From Providencia rettgeri (GTDB lineage Bacteria; Pseudomonadota; Gammaproteobacteria; Enterobacterales; Enterobacteriaceae), in the NCBI RefSeq assembly GCF_023205015.1, contig NZ_CP096258.1:2976001-3040000 (forward strand): a DNA stretch of 64,000 nucleotides, in the 5' to 3' direction. A program made the position numbers and the translations under genes. Position 1 is the first letter of the stretch. Each line of letters opens with the position of its first letter. The notes below the pieces were generated by a model. It did not search any database and had not been told where the DNA came from. It worked only from the letters and a program-made list of their open reading frames with translations. Shown piece by piece: positions 23,788 to 31,839 of this stretch.

Positions 23788-23994
23788 ATGAAACAACCAC
23801 AATTAACCCCTTGGGTACCCGAGGAACAGTTATTAACTGAGTTTGATATTAAGTTAGGCAAGTTAGCTGCCAGTGTAAAAAACAGACCATGTACTGAAGC
23901 TGATATCAAGCATGCCTGCAACATTGCTGACCAACTTATTTTATTAATGATGAGGCAAGACCAAGATGAGACAAAATATCACAGAAGGCTATGA
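23788..23994 (+). CDS. 68-residue early phage protein
   Basis: MKQPQLTPWVPEEQLLTEFDIKLGKLAASVKNRPCTEADIKHACNIADQLILLMMRQDQDETKYHRRL: two helices, soluble. AAAGGATAACCACC precedes the ATG. It overlaps the next mini-gene. No family recognised. Confidence 0.55.
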   Translation: MKQPQLTPWVPEEQLLTEFDIKLGKLAASVKNRPCTEADIKHACNIADQLILLMMRQDQDETKYHRRL

Positions 23995-24049
23995 TTTATT
24001 TTCCCACGACATTAAGCAAGCGGATATAGGAGGAAGTTATGTTATATGA
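23966..24049 (+). CDS. 27-residue mini-gene before excisionase
   Basis: MRQNITEGYDLFSHDIKQADIGGSYVI, preceded by the partial start cassette GAGGCAAGACCAAG and running into the excisionase start region. Reading through it would couple excisionase translation to this short frame. Possibly a leader peptide. Confidence 0.4.
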   Translation: MRQNITEGYDLFSHDIKQADIGGSYVI

Positions 24050-24248
24050 ATGTTTGCCTATTTCCGCATACTGCAATATGTACGGAGAAACACCAGAGTC
24101 CATTAATAAGCGCATACAACGGCAATATTGGATAGTCGGTGTACATGTTTTAAAAGTTGAAGGTTCAAAAGAACGTTGGATTGATATTGCTGAGGTGAAT
24201 AAGTGGGCGCGAAAAAACAAACAGGCTACGCACTACCAAGAGGGGTGA
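24039..24248 (+). CDS. xis: Excisionase-like DNA-binding protein
   Basis: 69 residues from ATG 24039, behind a near-ideal AGGAGG site. LPISAYCNMYGETPESINKRIQRQYWIVGVHVLKVEGSKERWIDIAEVNKWARKN is a MerR/Xis-like winged helix with the wing residues ERWIDI. It lies directly before and overlaps the integrase, as expected for Xis, which turns integrase toward excision. Confidence 0.8.
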   Translation: MLYECLPISAYCNMYGETPESINKRIQRQYWIVGVHVLKVEGSKERWIDIAEVNKWARKNKQATHYQEG

Positions 24249-25378
24249 CGGTTCGTAACAACAAAACCAGCCAAACTATTGTTATCACGTTTACTTATAG
24301 AGGGGCGCTCTGTAGAGAGCCTCTCTCTAGACTAACCGTCGATAATAAAAATATTAAATACGCTGAAAGGCTACTTGCTGAAATTCAAAATAACATTGAA
24401 AAAGGCACTTTTAATTACGCTAAATATTTTCCTAACTCTAAAAAATTAATACTTTTTGGCGTCAATAATCGCGAAAAAAGAGTGATTGATTATTTAGACG
24501 AATATTTAGTTATTTGCGAAACTCGAAATTTATCACCCTCAACGATTGGCGGTTATAAAAAATGCAAAAGTGCCCTGTCTGATTTGCACCAATTACATGT
24601 TTCATCACTAACACCCGCGATCCTAAAAAACTGGATACAAAAGCAAACGACAGTATTAAAAACCATCCGTAATCAGCTCTCTTTCTTACGTAGCTCGTTA
24701 GATGAAGCCATTACAGATGGGATAGTGTCAATTAACCCAGTAAGCCTTGTATCTGCCTCCAGATACCAATCAAATAACAGTGACTATGAAAGCAGTTATA
24801 TTGTTGACCCATTGTCACCTAAAGAAGTCTCTGCCCTACTTACTGCGGCAAGATATGAGCAATGGAAAAACTTATTTCAGTTTGCCATTAATACAGGGTT
24901 AAGAAGCTCTGAACTATGTGCATTGAGATGGAGTGATATTGATTTCATAGAAAATACTGCACACGTGCAATCCGCCAGCGTGGTTGGTGTTATTAAGAAA
25001 ACCAAAACTAAAGCTGGTACTAGAAAAGTTGAGTTGAATAGTGAAGCCCTGAACGCCCTAAATAACCAGAAGCAATTCACGTTCCTAAAAGATGATGTGA
25101 TTTTTGAAGATCCGAAAACAAATAAAGCTTGGGCAGGCGCTGACGCAATCAGAAAGAAAGCATGGGTGCCAACTCTGAAGAAAGCAGGTATTCGGTACAG
25201 AAATCCATATCAAACTAGACATACCTTTGCCACAAGGCATATAAGCCAAGGTGCCAATCTGTTTTGGCTAGCAGGACAAATGGGACATAAAGGACCTGAA
25301 ATGCTGTTTAGGCACTATGGGGGGTATCTTAAGGAGTATGATGGGAGCGCAATGAAAAATATTGAACTCCGAACTTAA
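24203..25378 (+). CDS. int: Prophage tyrosine integrase
   Basis: 391 residues from GTG 24203 (MGAKKQTGYALPRGVTVRNNK). It has an arm-binding N-terminus, a core-binding domain (residues 90-190), and a catalytic domain with R in TGLRSSELCALRW (near 230), K in KTKTKAGTRKVEL, H-x-x-R in YQTRHTFATRH, H in GHKGPEML, and the Tyr in FRHYGGYLKEY. It recombines the phage with the chromosome; the nearby core at 28,253 matches the tmRNA 3' end. The start overlaps xis by 46 bases. Confidence 0.92.
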   Translation: MGAKKQTGYALPRGVTVRNNKTSQTIVITFTYRGALCREPLSRLTVDNKNIKYAERLLAEIQNNIEKGTFNYAKYFPNSKKLILFGVNNREKRVIDYLDEYLVICETRNLSPSTIGGYKKCKSALSDLHQLHVSSLTPAILKNWIQKQTTVLKTIRNQLSFLRSSLDEAITDGIVSINPVSLVSASRYQSNNSDYESSYIVDPLSPKEVSALLTAARYEQWKNLFQFAINTGLRSSELCALRWSDIDFIENTAHVQSASVVGVIKKTKTKAGTRKVELNSEALNALNNQKQFTFLKDDVIFEDPKTNKAWAGADAIRKKAWVPTLKKAGIRYRNPYQTRHTFATRHISQGANLFWLAGQMGHKGPEMLFRHYGGYLKEYDGSAMKNIELRT

Positions 25379-25512
25379 CTTAAGATAAGCAAAATATATA
25401 TCTAGTTAATATATATGGTGAAAATAAGTCTAACATTACCACCATACAATAAATTTTCATATCTAAAGCCGCCATTACGAAATCTTATGTGTGTAACTAT
25501 GTATTCACTCTA
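25379..25512. other. Gap between integrase and retron-like unit
   Basis: AT-rich, no gene on either strand. No clear integrase terminator is visible here. Confidence 0.5.
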
Positions 25513-25540
25513 TTTACATCTGTTTTTTTTTTGCTATACT
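25513..25540 (+). promoter_or_regulatory. Promoter of the retron-like RNA
   Basis: TTTACA, 16 bases containing a long T tract, then TATACT. It points right; the expected start is near 25547, at the first stem of the structured RNA. Confidence 0.6.
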
Positions 25541-25545
25541 CATTG

Positions 25546-25690
25546 CATGCCGTGACTAGTGAGAATCTCCGGTCAGCGAACGGCCTCTACAGGCATTAAG
25601 ATATCTTGCAATACCGCTTCATAACTTGTAATTAATTGAAAAATTACACACTTATGAGGCGGTTTTTGTATGTCTATCCAACCTTACCCT
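25546..25690 (+). ncRNA. Candidate retron msr-msd RNA
   Basis: The 5' part has an outer stem GCCGT/ACGGC (25549-25553 with 25580-25584) enclosing GAC/GTC and GAG/CTC, then a small GCCT-CTAC-AGGC stem. The 3' part is one long hairpin: ACCGCTTCATAA (25613-25624) pairs with TTATGAGGCGGT (25652-25663, one G-T pair), with inner TGTAATT/AATTACA. This small-stems-then-long-hairpin order, with a promoter ahead and a reverse transcriptase behind, is that of retrons. I could not assign the priming guanosine or the a1/a2 repeats, so the ends are approximate. The long hairpin could also serve as integrase terminator. Confidence 0.55.
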
Positions 25691-25720
25691 CTTCTTTTGC
25701 TTCCTAGTGTTCTTCTTATA

Positions 25721-25747
25721 TTGATATTGGTATACTACCAATATCAA
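25721..25747 (+). promoter_or_regulatory. Perfect hairpin just upstream of the reverse transcriptase
   Basis: Twelve-base perfect arms TTGATATTGGTA/TACCAATATCAA around a three-base loop, ending 22 bases before the RT start. There is no T tract. A second palindrome, GTGATATCAC, fills 25760-25769 directly before the ATG, and no standard ribosome site lies between. Confidence 0.7.
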
Positions 25748-25769
25748 AGGATATAAAAAGTGATATCAC

Positions 25770-26720
25770 ATGAGTGTACAGATAAAAGATATATTTGATA
25801 TTTATTTTAATAATTCAATGGAATTTAATGAGTTAATTCATCTAAATAAAGATGATTATTTAGAGTTAAAAACTTATAAAGGTAAGGAAATTATTGCATA
25901 CAAAAAAGGTTTCAATAAACTAAAATTACTCCATCGTTTTCTAAATGAAGCCGTCTTTAATCGGATAGAGATCATGAATGATGTTGTCTTTTCATATCGA
26001 AAAGGTGTTAACGTATTAAACTGTGTTATGCCTCATAGAAACAGTAATTTTATATTTAAAACTGATATAAATAATTTTTTCCCTTCATTTTCTAGTAAGT
26101 TTATAGAAGTTAAATTAATTAATAAATTTAACAATTTTATTATTTCTGACATTAACCAATATTTACCCGAAATAGTTGATATTGTTACTTATAACAATAC
26201 ACTGCCTATAGGATTATCTACATCCCCATCATTAAGTAATATTCTCTTTAGTGACATTGACTTTAAAATAAAATTATTTTCAAATGAAAATGAATATTAT
26301 TATACACGCTATGCTGATGATATCATCATATCTTCTAATAGGGATATAAATAAAAATACTATATTTGATGATCTCCAGCAAATTTTAACATCAGAGAATG
26401 ACAATTTTATTCTAAATAAAAGTAAAACAAAATTATTAAGGAAAGGAAATCTCAGAAAAATAATGGGGGTCTGTATTATGCCTGATGGTCACATCACTGT
26501 TGATAAAAAATTAAAAAATAATATTGAAACAAAACTTTACTACATGTCAAAATTGAACAATATACACTCCAAAGACTCTGAAACAACAGAGATAAAAAGA
26601 TATTTATCTGGAATAATTAATTATGTAAGTACTATTGATAATAGCTACATAAATAAACTAAAAAGAAAATATGGTTCAACAATTGTGGAAATGTTTATTA
26701 GAAAGAGTCTTATAAAATGA
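25770..26720 (+). CDS. Retron-type reverse transcriptase
   Basis: 316 residues, the usual retron RT length with no added domain. Motifs: FKTDINNFFPSF (catalytic Asp at 99), LPIGLSTSPSLSN (145-157), and the active site YADD (181-184) with upstream YYYTR. A retron-like segment before the first Asp (NCVMPHR, 84-90) stands where most retrons have NAxxH. KIMGVCIMPDGHIT (230-243) stands where they have the VTG region. So it is a clear RT, but divergent in both retron-specific regions. Preceded by a structured RNA and coupled by an ATGA overlap to an ATPase gene. It would make a short RNA-linked DNA from the leader RNA. Very AT-rich relative to the phage. Confidence 0.8.
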   Translation: MSVQIKDIFDIYFNNSMEFNELIHLNKDDYLELKTYKGKEIIAYKKGFNKLKLLHRFLNEAVFNRIEIMNDVVFSYRKGVNVLNCVMPHRNSNFIFKTDINNFFPSFSSKFIEVKLINKFNNFIISDINQYLPEIVDIVTYNNTLPIGLSTSPSLSNILFSDIDFKIKLFSNENEYYYTRYADDIIISSNRDINKNTIFDDLQQILTSENDNFILNKSKTKLLRKGNLRKIMGVCIMPDGHITVDKKLKNNIETKLYYMSKLNNIHSKDSETTEIKRYLSGIINYVSTIDNSYINKLKRKYGSTIVEMFIRKSLIK

Positions 26721-28087
26721 AATTTGAATTATCAATAAATCAAATACAACATTTAACTAATCTTAACGTTAGTTTTGACTTTAGTGAAAGTAAAATATTC
26801 TGTATTGTCAGCCATAATGGAATTGGAAAGACAACCCTAATTAAGTCAATGGGAATTTTATTTCAACCAACTATATTTGTAAAAACATCAAATCCATTTA
26901 TTTTCAATGAAAACAGCGAGCTATTAATTAATTTCGATGATGAAGTTTATGAGTACAGATATAACCCCTCAATCAAGCAAATAGATTGTAGAAACTTAGT
27001 CAATAAACAGAATCTAGGAGTAGTCGAACTCCCAATTCCATATGGAAAACGATATGGTGCCTTTTCTAAATTAAACGATATTGATAGTGAGCTAAGAATA
27101 AAAATTGCTTTTAACGAATACTCAATACCTCGTGGTTTAATAAATTTTTTAACTTTCATATATCCATATAAAAATTTTTCCGATCTAAAATCAGTAAAAA
27201 TCAATGGTGAAGAATACTTTTTCAAGATCGTAGGAAACAGCAATTACATTAGAGAAGATTACTTTAGTTCAGGAGAATACTTTGTAATAAATTTATATAG
27301 AATAATAAACTCAGAAACTAAACTAGTAATAATAGATGAGATAGATATATCATTAGATTCTTACGCTCAAATACGACTAGTAAAAATATTAAAAAAAGCA
27401 AGTGAAGACAATGATAAATTTTTTATATTTACAACACATTCTCTTGCAATGTTAAAATCTATTGATGAGATTGGAATTAACATTTATTACCTTGAAAATT
27501 CAAATGGTATTACTGAATTAAAAAAAAGGGGCTATAGTTATATCAAGGGTGTTATGTTTGAATTCAAAGGTAGCGATCGATATATTTTAACTGAAGATGA
27601 TGTATTAAAGAAATACATTGAAGATAAAATACAGAAAATAACAAATTCATTAACATTCAATAAAAAAGAAAAAATAGAAGTTATTAGTATTGGAGGGTGT
27701 GAAAATGTAATTGATTTTTACAAAAAAAACAAAGAAAATTCTTTTTTATGTGAAAGAGATGAAAAAGTTTTAGTTATATTAGATGGCGATGTAAAAGAAG
27801 AGATAACAAGAAAAAATAAAGATATCGTTTCAAAATTACTTTTTCTACCTTTCGATTCAGTAGAAAAAGAAATATTTAGAAAGTATAATGATGAAAATGA
27901 GACATATAATTTACCATATGTCGGTGAGTTAAAAGGAAAGCCAGAAAGAAGGAATAAAAAGTATTATGAAAAATTAATAAAAAGGACAGGATTTAGCTCA
28001 GAGAAATTATTTTCAATAGCAGATAAAGATAATGATGAGGGTGTTCTAGCTTTTGAACAACGAATTACCTGCTTTTTAAAAACATAG
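26717..28087 (+). CDS. OLD-like ATPase with TOPRIM-like domain, retron effector candidate
   Basis: 456 residues. ATPase: Walker A SHNGIGKTT (32-40; first Gly replaced by Ser), an ABC-like signature FSSGE (183-187), Walker B LVIIDE (203-208), and the switch His in TTH (239-241). C-terminal TOPRIM-like part: acidic LTEDD (291-295), IGGCEN (325-330), and DGD (356-358) in VLVILDGDVKEE. This is the order of OLD-family nucleases and of ATPase-TOPRIM effectors paired with some retrons (Eco8-like). It is shorter than most OLD proteins (usually well over 500 residues). Start overlaps the RT stop. Probable role: a toxic nuclease held in check by the retron RNA-DNA product and released by phage infection. 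Confidence 0.78.
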   Translation: MKFELSINQIQHLTNLNVSFDFSESKIFCIVSHNGIGKTTLIKSMGILFQPTIFVKTSNPFIFNENSELLINFDDEVYEYRYNPSIKQIDCRNLVNKQNLGVVELPIPYGKRYGAFSKLNDIDSELRIKIAFNEYSIPRGLINFLTFIYPYKNFSDLKSVKINGEEYFFKIVGNSNYIREDYFSSGEYFVINLYRIINSETKLVIIDEIDISLDSYAQIRLVKILKKASEDNDKFFIFTTHSLAMLKSIDEIGINIYYLENSNGITELKKRGYSYIKGVMFEFKGSDRYILTEDDVLKKYIEDKIQKITNSLTFNKKEKIEVISIGGCENVIDFYKKNKENSFLCERDEKVLVILDGDVKEEITRKNKDIVSKLLFLPFDSVEKEIFRKYNDENETYNLPYVGELKGKPERRNKKYYEKLIKRTGFSSEKLFSIADKDNDEGVLAFEQRITCFLKT

Positions 28088-28252
28088 TATTACAAGTTTT
28101 TCACGTTAAGTTTTTGATACAGCCCTGATGAACTACAAAAAATCAACTTATTGTATAAAAATACAACCCTAGTCCCCCCATGTGCACATCTAGTGCACAT
28201 GATTAACCCATCATAAAAATACCCTTTAACAATCAATATATTAAAAAATTAC

Positions 28253-28277
28253 GGACTCGGGTTCAACTCCCGCCAGC
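28253..28277 (+). other. Prophage attachment core matching the tmRNA 3' end
   Basis: A 25-base block identical in form to the T-arm and acceptor end of bacterial tmRNA (GGACTCGGGTTCAACTCCCG, then CCAGC). The usual TCCACCA end is missing; CCCAAATTTGGTGGG follows instead. No tmRNA body lies to the left, so this is the second attachment site. The intact ssrA should lie at the far, left end of the prophage. Confidence 0.75.
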
Positions 28278-28407
28278 CCAAATTTGGTGGGTCAGTGATA
28301 GGACAACAGGTTTAAAAACAGGAAGTTAGCAAAATCAGTTGGACTAGACACTGGCAACATTAAGACTAGAAAGTGCACGTGAAATGCACGCGCATTTGAA
28401 AGTTACT

Positions 28408-28431
28408 AAAAGCCCACTTCGCTGGGCTTTT
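28408..28431 (+). terminator. Terminator after the attachment site
   Basis: AAAAGCCCA/TGGGCTTTT arms, loop CTTCGC, then six T. It may have ended transcription from ssrA or from an earlier element. Confidence 0.65.
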
Positions 28432-28672
28432 TTATTGTTTTCTAAGTACACCTACCATTCACACTTATACCAAAATATAAATAGTTCGTAGTGGTACTGT
28501 AGTAAAATCCCATTTCCCCTATTTTATAATATAGGCTTGCTTTTCCGCCTCGCAATTTGGTGGAGAATAAAGTAAGACTAACACGACATTTCACATAAAC
28601 TCTCCTTATCAGTTTGCTGCATCAGTAGGTATATTCAGGTATACTAAATTACTTATTCTCTTCTCAATACGA

Positions 28673-29047
28673 ATGATTGAAATGATTAAGTTATTCACTA
28701 AATACTTTTCGGTTGGAATTTTAAACACTCTTATACATTGGTCCATTTTTGGGCTACTGACAGTGTTCCTTTCAACCTCTCAAGCTATAGCTAACTTAAT
28801 AGGCTTCATAGCTGCTGTCAGTTTTTCCTTTTTTGCTAATGCAAAATTCACGTTCAAAGCTAAAGCGACTACAGCACGATACTTATCATTTACCTTATTT
28901 ATGGGGCTATTAAGTTATTTGACTGGTTATGTTTCAGACCAGCTACGATTCCCCCCTATCGCAACTTTAATAATTTTTTCTTCGATTAGCCTCGTATTAG
29001 GTTTTCTTTACTCCAAAATCTTTGTTTTCAGAGATACTCCACAATGA
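28673..29047 (+). CDS. gtrA: GtrA-like flippase
   Basis: 124 residues, four membrane segments, with the GtrA-family pattern [22 protein letters not shown] ... [22 protein letters not shown] ... [18 protein letters not shown]. GtrA proteins flip glucosyl-undecaprenyl phosphate across the inner membrane. The end overlaps gtrB by four bases (ATGA). First gene of a phage-type O-antigen modification cassette; a second ATG at 28682 is possible as start. Confidence 0.85.
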   Translation: MIEMIKLFTKYFSVGILNTLIHWSIFGLLTVFLSTSQAIANLIGFIAAVSFSFFANAKFTFKAKATTARYLSFTLFMGLLSYLTGYVSDQLRFPPIATLIIFSSISLVLGFLYSKIFVFRDTPQ

Positions 29048-29982
29048 AAATATCATTAGTAGTGCCCGTTTATAACGAAGAAGAAGCTATCCCTATATTT
29101 TATAAGTCAGTAAGAGAACACCCGATTCTTAATCAATATGATATCGAAATAGTCTTCATAAATGATGGAAGTAAAGACAGCACTGAAAATATTATCAATG
29201 CATTAGCTATTGCTGACCCTTTAGTGCTCCCTTTAAACTTCACGCGAAATTTTGGTAAGGAACCGGCTTTGTTTGCGGGCCTTGAATACGCAACTGGAGA
29301 AGCTGTAATACCTATTGATGTAGACCTTCAAGATCCTATTGATGTTATTCCACAGCTCATAGATAAATGGCAACAAGGCGCAGATATTGTTCTCGCAAAA
29401 AGAGCTAATCGTACTAGTGATACATGGTTAAAACGCAAAACAGCTGAATGGTTTTACAAGCTCCATAATAAAATTAGCGCGCCTGAAATTGAAGAAAATG
29501 TTGGCGATTTTAGGTTGATATCTCGTCAGAGTGTCGAATATATAAAATTATTACCTGAGCGTAATTTATTCATGAAAGGTATCCTTTCATGGGTGGGTGG
29601 AAAAATTGATGTTGTTGAATACAACAGAGCAGAAAGATCTGCTGGAGAAAGTAAATTCAATGGCTGGAAATTATGGAACTTAGCCTTAGAAGGTATAACG
29701 AGTTTTTCTACTTTTCCATTACGCGTTTGGACTTACATTGGTTTATTTGTTGCTTTTGCATCTTTTATCTATGGTGGTTGGATGATGGTAGATAAATTAA
29801 TTTGGGGTAATCCTGTTCCTGGTTATCCTTCATTACTTGTTTCTATTCTATTTTTAGGTGGAGTTCAGCTTATTGGTATTGGTGTACTCGGTGAGTATAT
29901 TGGTCGTATTTATACTGAAAGCAAAGCAAGGCCTAGATACTTGCTAAAAAAGACAGATTATATTGAGAACAAAAATGACTAA
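29044..29982 (+). CDS. gtrB: GtrB-like bactoprenol glucosyltransferase
   Basis: 312 residues. The GT2 domain starts [18 protein letters not shown], with [10 protein letters not shown], the metal-binding DVDLQDP, and the [10 protein letters not shown] segment; two C-terminal membrane helices ([20 protein letters not shown] and [28 protein letters not shown]) anchor it. It moves glucose from UDP-glucose to undecaprenyl phosphate on the cytoplasmic side. Lies between gtrA and the acceptor-specific transferase, each overlapping the next. Confidence 0.9.
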   Translation: MKISLVVPVYNEEEAIPIFYKSVREHPILNQYDIEIVFINDGSKDSTENIINALAIADPLVLPLNFTRNFGKEPALFAGLEYATGEAVIPIDVDLQDPIDVIPQLIDKWQQGADIVLAKRANRTSDTWLKRKTAEWFYKLHNKISAPEIEENVGDFRLISRQSVEYIKLLPERNLFMKGILSWVGGKIDVVEYNRAERSAGESKFNGWKLWNLALEGITSFSTFPLRVWTYIGLFVAFASFIYGGWMMVDKLIWGNPVPGYPSLLVSILFLGGVQLIGIGVLGEYIGRIYTESKARPRYLLKKTDYIENKND

Positions 29983-31597
29983 CTACTTAAAACGTATTAA
30001 TTTAGGCTACATAAGTGTCCTAATTGTCTTTTCGCTTATTTTTTTAGTCGAATACTATACACCTATGCATTCTGATGACTATGTGTATTATATTAAAGGA
30101 AATTCATTATCTGCTCATGTATCTCACTACCTTTCATGGAGTGGAAGATTTGTATCAGACTATTTTAGCACTCTAGTTCTTACATCAGGCTCTAACATAC
30201 TAAAAAATAGTATGATTGCATTTGTATTAACAATGATGATCTTTTTAATTACTAAAATAAGTAGTAACTCTGACACAAGTAAAAAAACATTTTTTTTACA
30301 GTTTATTGTTTTATTTTCAATTTACTGGGTTACAAACCCAGCTCTTGGTCAAATTGTTTTTTGGGTTGTTGGTGCAGCAAATTATCTTGTCACAAATTTA
30401 TTTATTGTTATTTATCTTTATTTTTTATTTCGTTATCTTGATGATAAAAAGTGTCTAATCCCTCTCATAATCAGTTCTTTTTTTGCTGGATGCAGTAATG
30501 AAAATACGAGTTGGATTATAGTTGCCATTTCAGTAATTACCTCCTGTTATGTTTTTTTTAAACATAAAAACAGACTTATTATCTTTTCATCTGTACTTGT
30601 TATACTTGGGTTTGTAACTTTGATTTCGAGCCCTGGTAATTTTCATCGAGCTGCTCTTTTCACTGACTTTTACTCCCTCAGTACGATAGAAAAAATCACA
30701 TATTTTTTATCGGATAAACTTTCACATTCATTTACTAAAACGTGGGGTGTACTAGTTGCTTCATTACTTTTACTACTAACTTATGTAGGTGAAAAGAAGT
30801 CAAAAAGCTTTTATCTTTCATTATTGTTTATCGTATTAGGCTTTTTAAGTATATTTTCCATGGTTGCATCCCCAACATTTCCTACTAGGTCTTTGAGTGG
30901 CGCTCACCTTTTTTATGTTATTTCATGCTCCTTTTCTATTGGATACGCATTTAGTATGAAAAATAAAAGAGGAATCGCAATTACATATTTTATTGGTATT
31001 TTAACTCTTTGTGGTTTCATTTTTTCATATATTCAAATGGTCTATTCATATAATGCAATAACGACTCAAGAGAAAATAAGAATTTATGCAATAAACGAAG
31101 AAATAATTGGTGATTCTAAAACCGATAAGATACCCGAGTATTACTATCCACGCTCTTTCAGAGGTGGTGACGAAATGGATTTATATCATAATCCTAATGC
31201 AATGGCTGAATACTTTAACATTAGCCATCCGATTGAAACCTATAAAATAGACTATAACTACGCAGTTATTTTAGATGGGATAAAACTGCCACTACCTAAT
31301 GTAACAAATACAAATGTTTCAAATCTATTCTTAGGTAAAGATAGATTTTTGAAAGGAACAACTATAGCCCTACAACTTGTTGATAACAAAAAGTTAATGT
31401 CAAATGAAAGCTATAGAATAATAGTAATGGATGACAAAAACAAAATACATACTGAAGAGAATAACAAGATAGACTCTATTTATGGTATGAATTTAGTTGG
31501 TTTCACTATTCCAGTTTCACCTAAAAATATAAAATCCATTAATTTCATTGTAGATATGGATAACAAAAAAACAATTGAACAACAAGTGATCTTTTAA
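29975..31597 (+). CDS. Large membrane glycosyltransferase, Gtr serotype-specific position
   Basis: 540 residues from [11 protein letters not shown], very AT-rich. About ten membrane segments fill residues 10-370. An early periplasmic loop has the acidic pair in [11 protein letters not shown], as in GT-C transferases (DUF6056-like). The C-terminal 170 residues are soluble and end in a charged domain. In gtr cassettes the third gene is specific to each cassette and puts the glucose on O-antigen in the periplasm; position and topology fit this. The sugar and linkage cannot be predicted. Confidence 0.7.
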   Translation: MTNYLKRINLGYISVLIVFSLIFLVEYYTPMHSDDYVYYIKGNSLSAHVSHYLSWSGRFVSDYFSTLVLTSGSNILKNSMIAFVLTMMIFLITKISSNSDTSKKTFFLQFIVLFSIYWVTNPALGQIVFWVVGAANYLVTNLFIVIYLYFLFRYLDDKKCLIPLIISSFFAGCSNENTSWIIVAISVITSCYVFFKHKNRLIIFSSVLVILGFVTLISSPGNFHRAALFTDFYSLSTIEKITYFLSDKLSHSFTKTWGVLVASLLLLLTYVGEKKSKSFYLSLLFIVLGFLSIFSMVASPTFPTRSLSGAHLFYVISCSFSIGYAFSMKNKRGIAITYFIGILTLCGFIFSYIQMVYSYNAITTQEKIRIYAINEEIIGDSKTDKIPEYYYPRSFRGGDEMDLYHNPNAMAEYFNISHPIETYKIDYNYAVILDGIKLPLPNVTNTNVSNLFLGKDRFLKGTTIALQLVDNKKLMSNESYRIIVMDDKNKIHTEENNKIDSIYGMNLVGFTIPVSPKNIKSINFIVDMDNKKTIEQQVIF

Positions 31598-31600
31598 TTT

Positions 31601-31641
31601 AAGTGTGGTGTGCATATTACAATGCACGCCACACTTTTATT
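31601..31641 (+). terminator. Terminator of the gtr cassette
   Basis: Fifteen-base arms starting AAGTGTGG and ending CCACACTT with one G-T pair and a six-base loop, followed by a T-rich stretch. It starts only four bases after the last gtr gene. Confidence 0.8.
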
Positions 31642-31653
31642 TATTAATATCAC

Positions 31654-31797
31654 TTAACTTATTCGATACCATCCCATCAGCATGATATAGGCATTGGTAA
31701 CTGTTAAGGCCGTTCCTGAACCGAGGTTTTCCGTGTTACCTGAATAAGTATGCGTATGCGGCCCACTATTAGACGTTTCACCTGACCATTTGTTAGT
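31654..31797 (-). pseudogene. C-terminal fragment of a phage tail-fibre gene
   Basis: After an in-frame stop, 47 codons read TNKWSGETSNSGPHTHTYSGNTENLGSG...VTNAYIMLMGWYRIS. The HTHTYSG pattern and the ending ALTVTNAYIMLMGWYRIS are the collar/C-terminal end of lambdoid and T4-like tail fibres. Nothing upstream continues the gene, so this is a remnant. It faces the gtr cassette, as fibre ends often do in prophages with such cassettes, and supports an older phage in this site. Confidence 0.8.
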
Positions 31798-31839
31798 TCA
31801 GTAAACTAAAGTCCCCGACTATATATCAGCAAGTACCAA

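Larger units (their letters stand above)
28088..28672. other. Attachment region without genes
   Basis: No supported gene. It holds two GTGCACAT units (around 28182-28200), the tmRNA-like attachment core, GTGCACG/ATGCACG units near 28373-28390, and a hairpin at 28408-28431. Confidence 0.6.

Noticed and set aside
25613..25668. Simple terminator of the integrase
   Set aside because: Possible, but it lies 235 bases past the gene, behind its own promoter and small stems, so the retron RNA reading explains more.
28253..28277. Complete tRNA or tmRNA gene
   Set aside because: Only the T-arm and acceptor end are present; no body lies to the left, so it is an attachment core.
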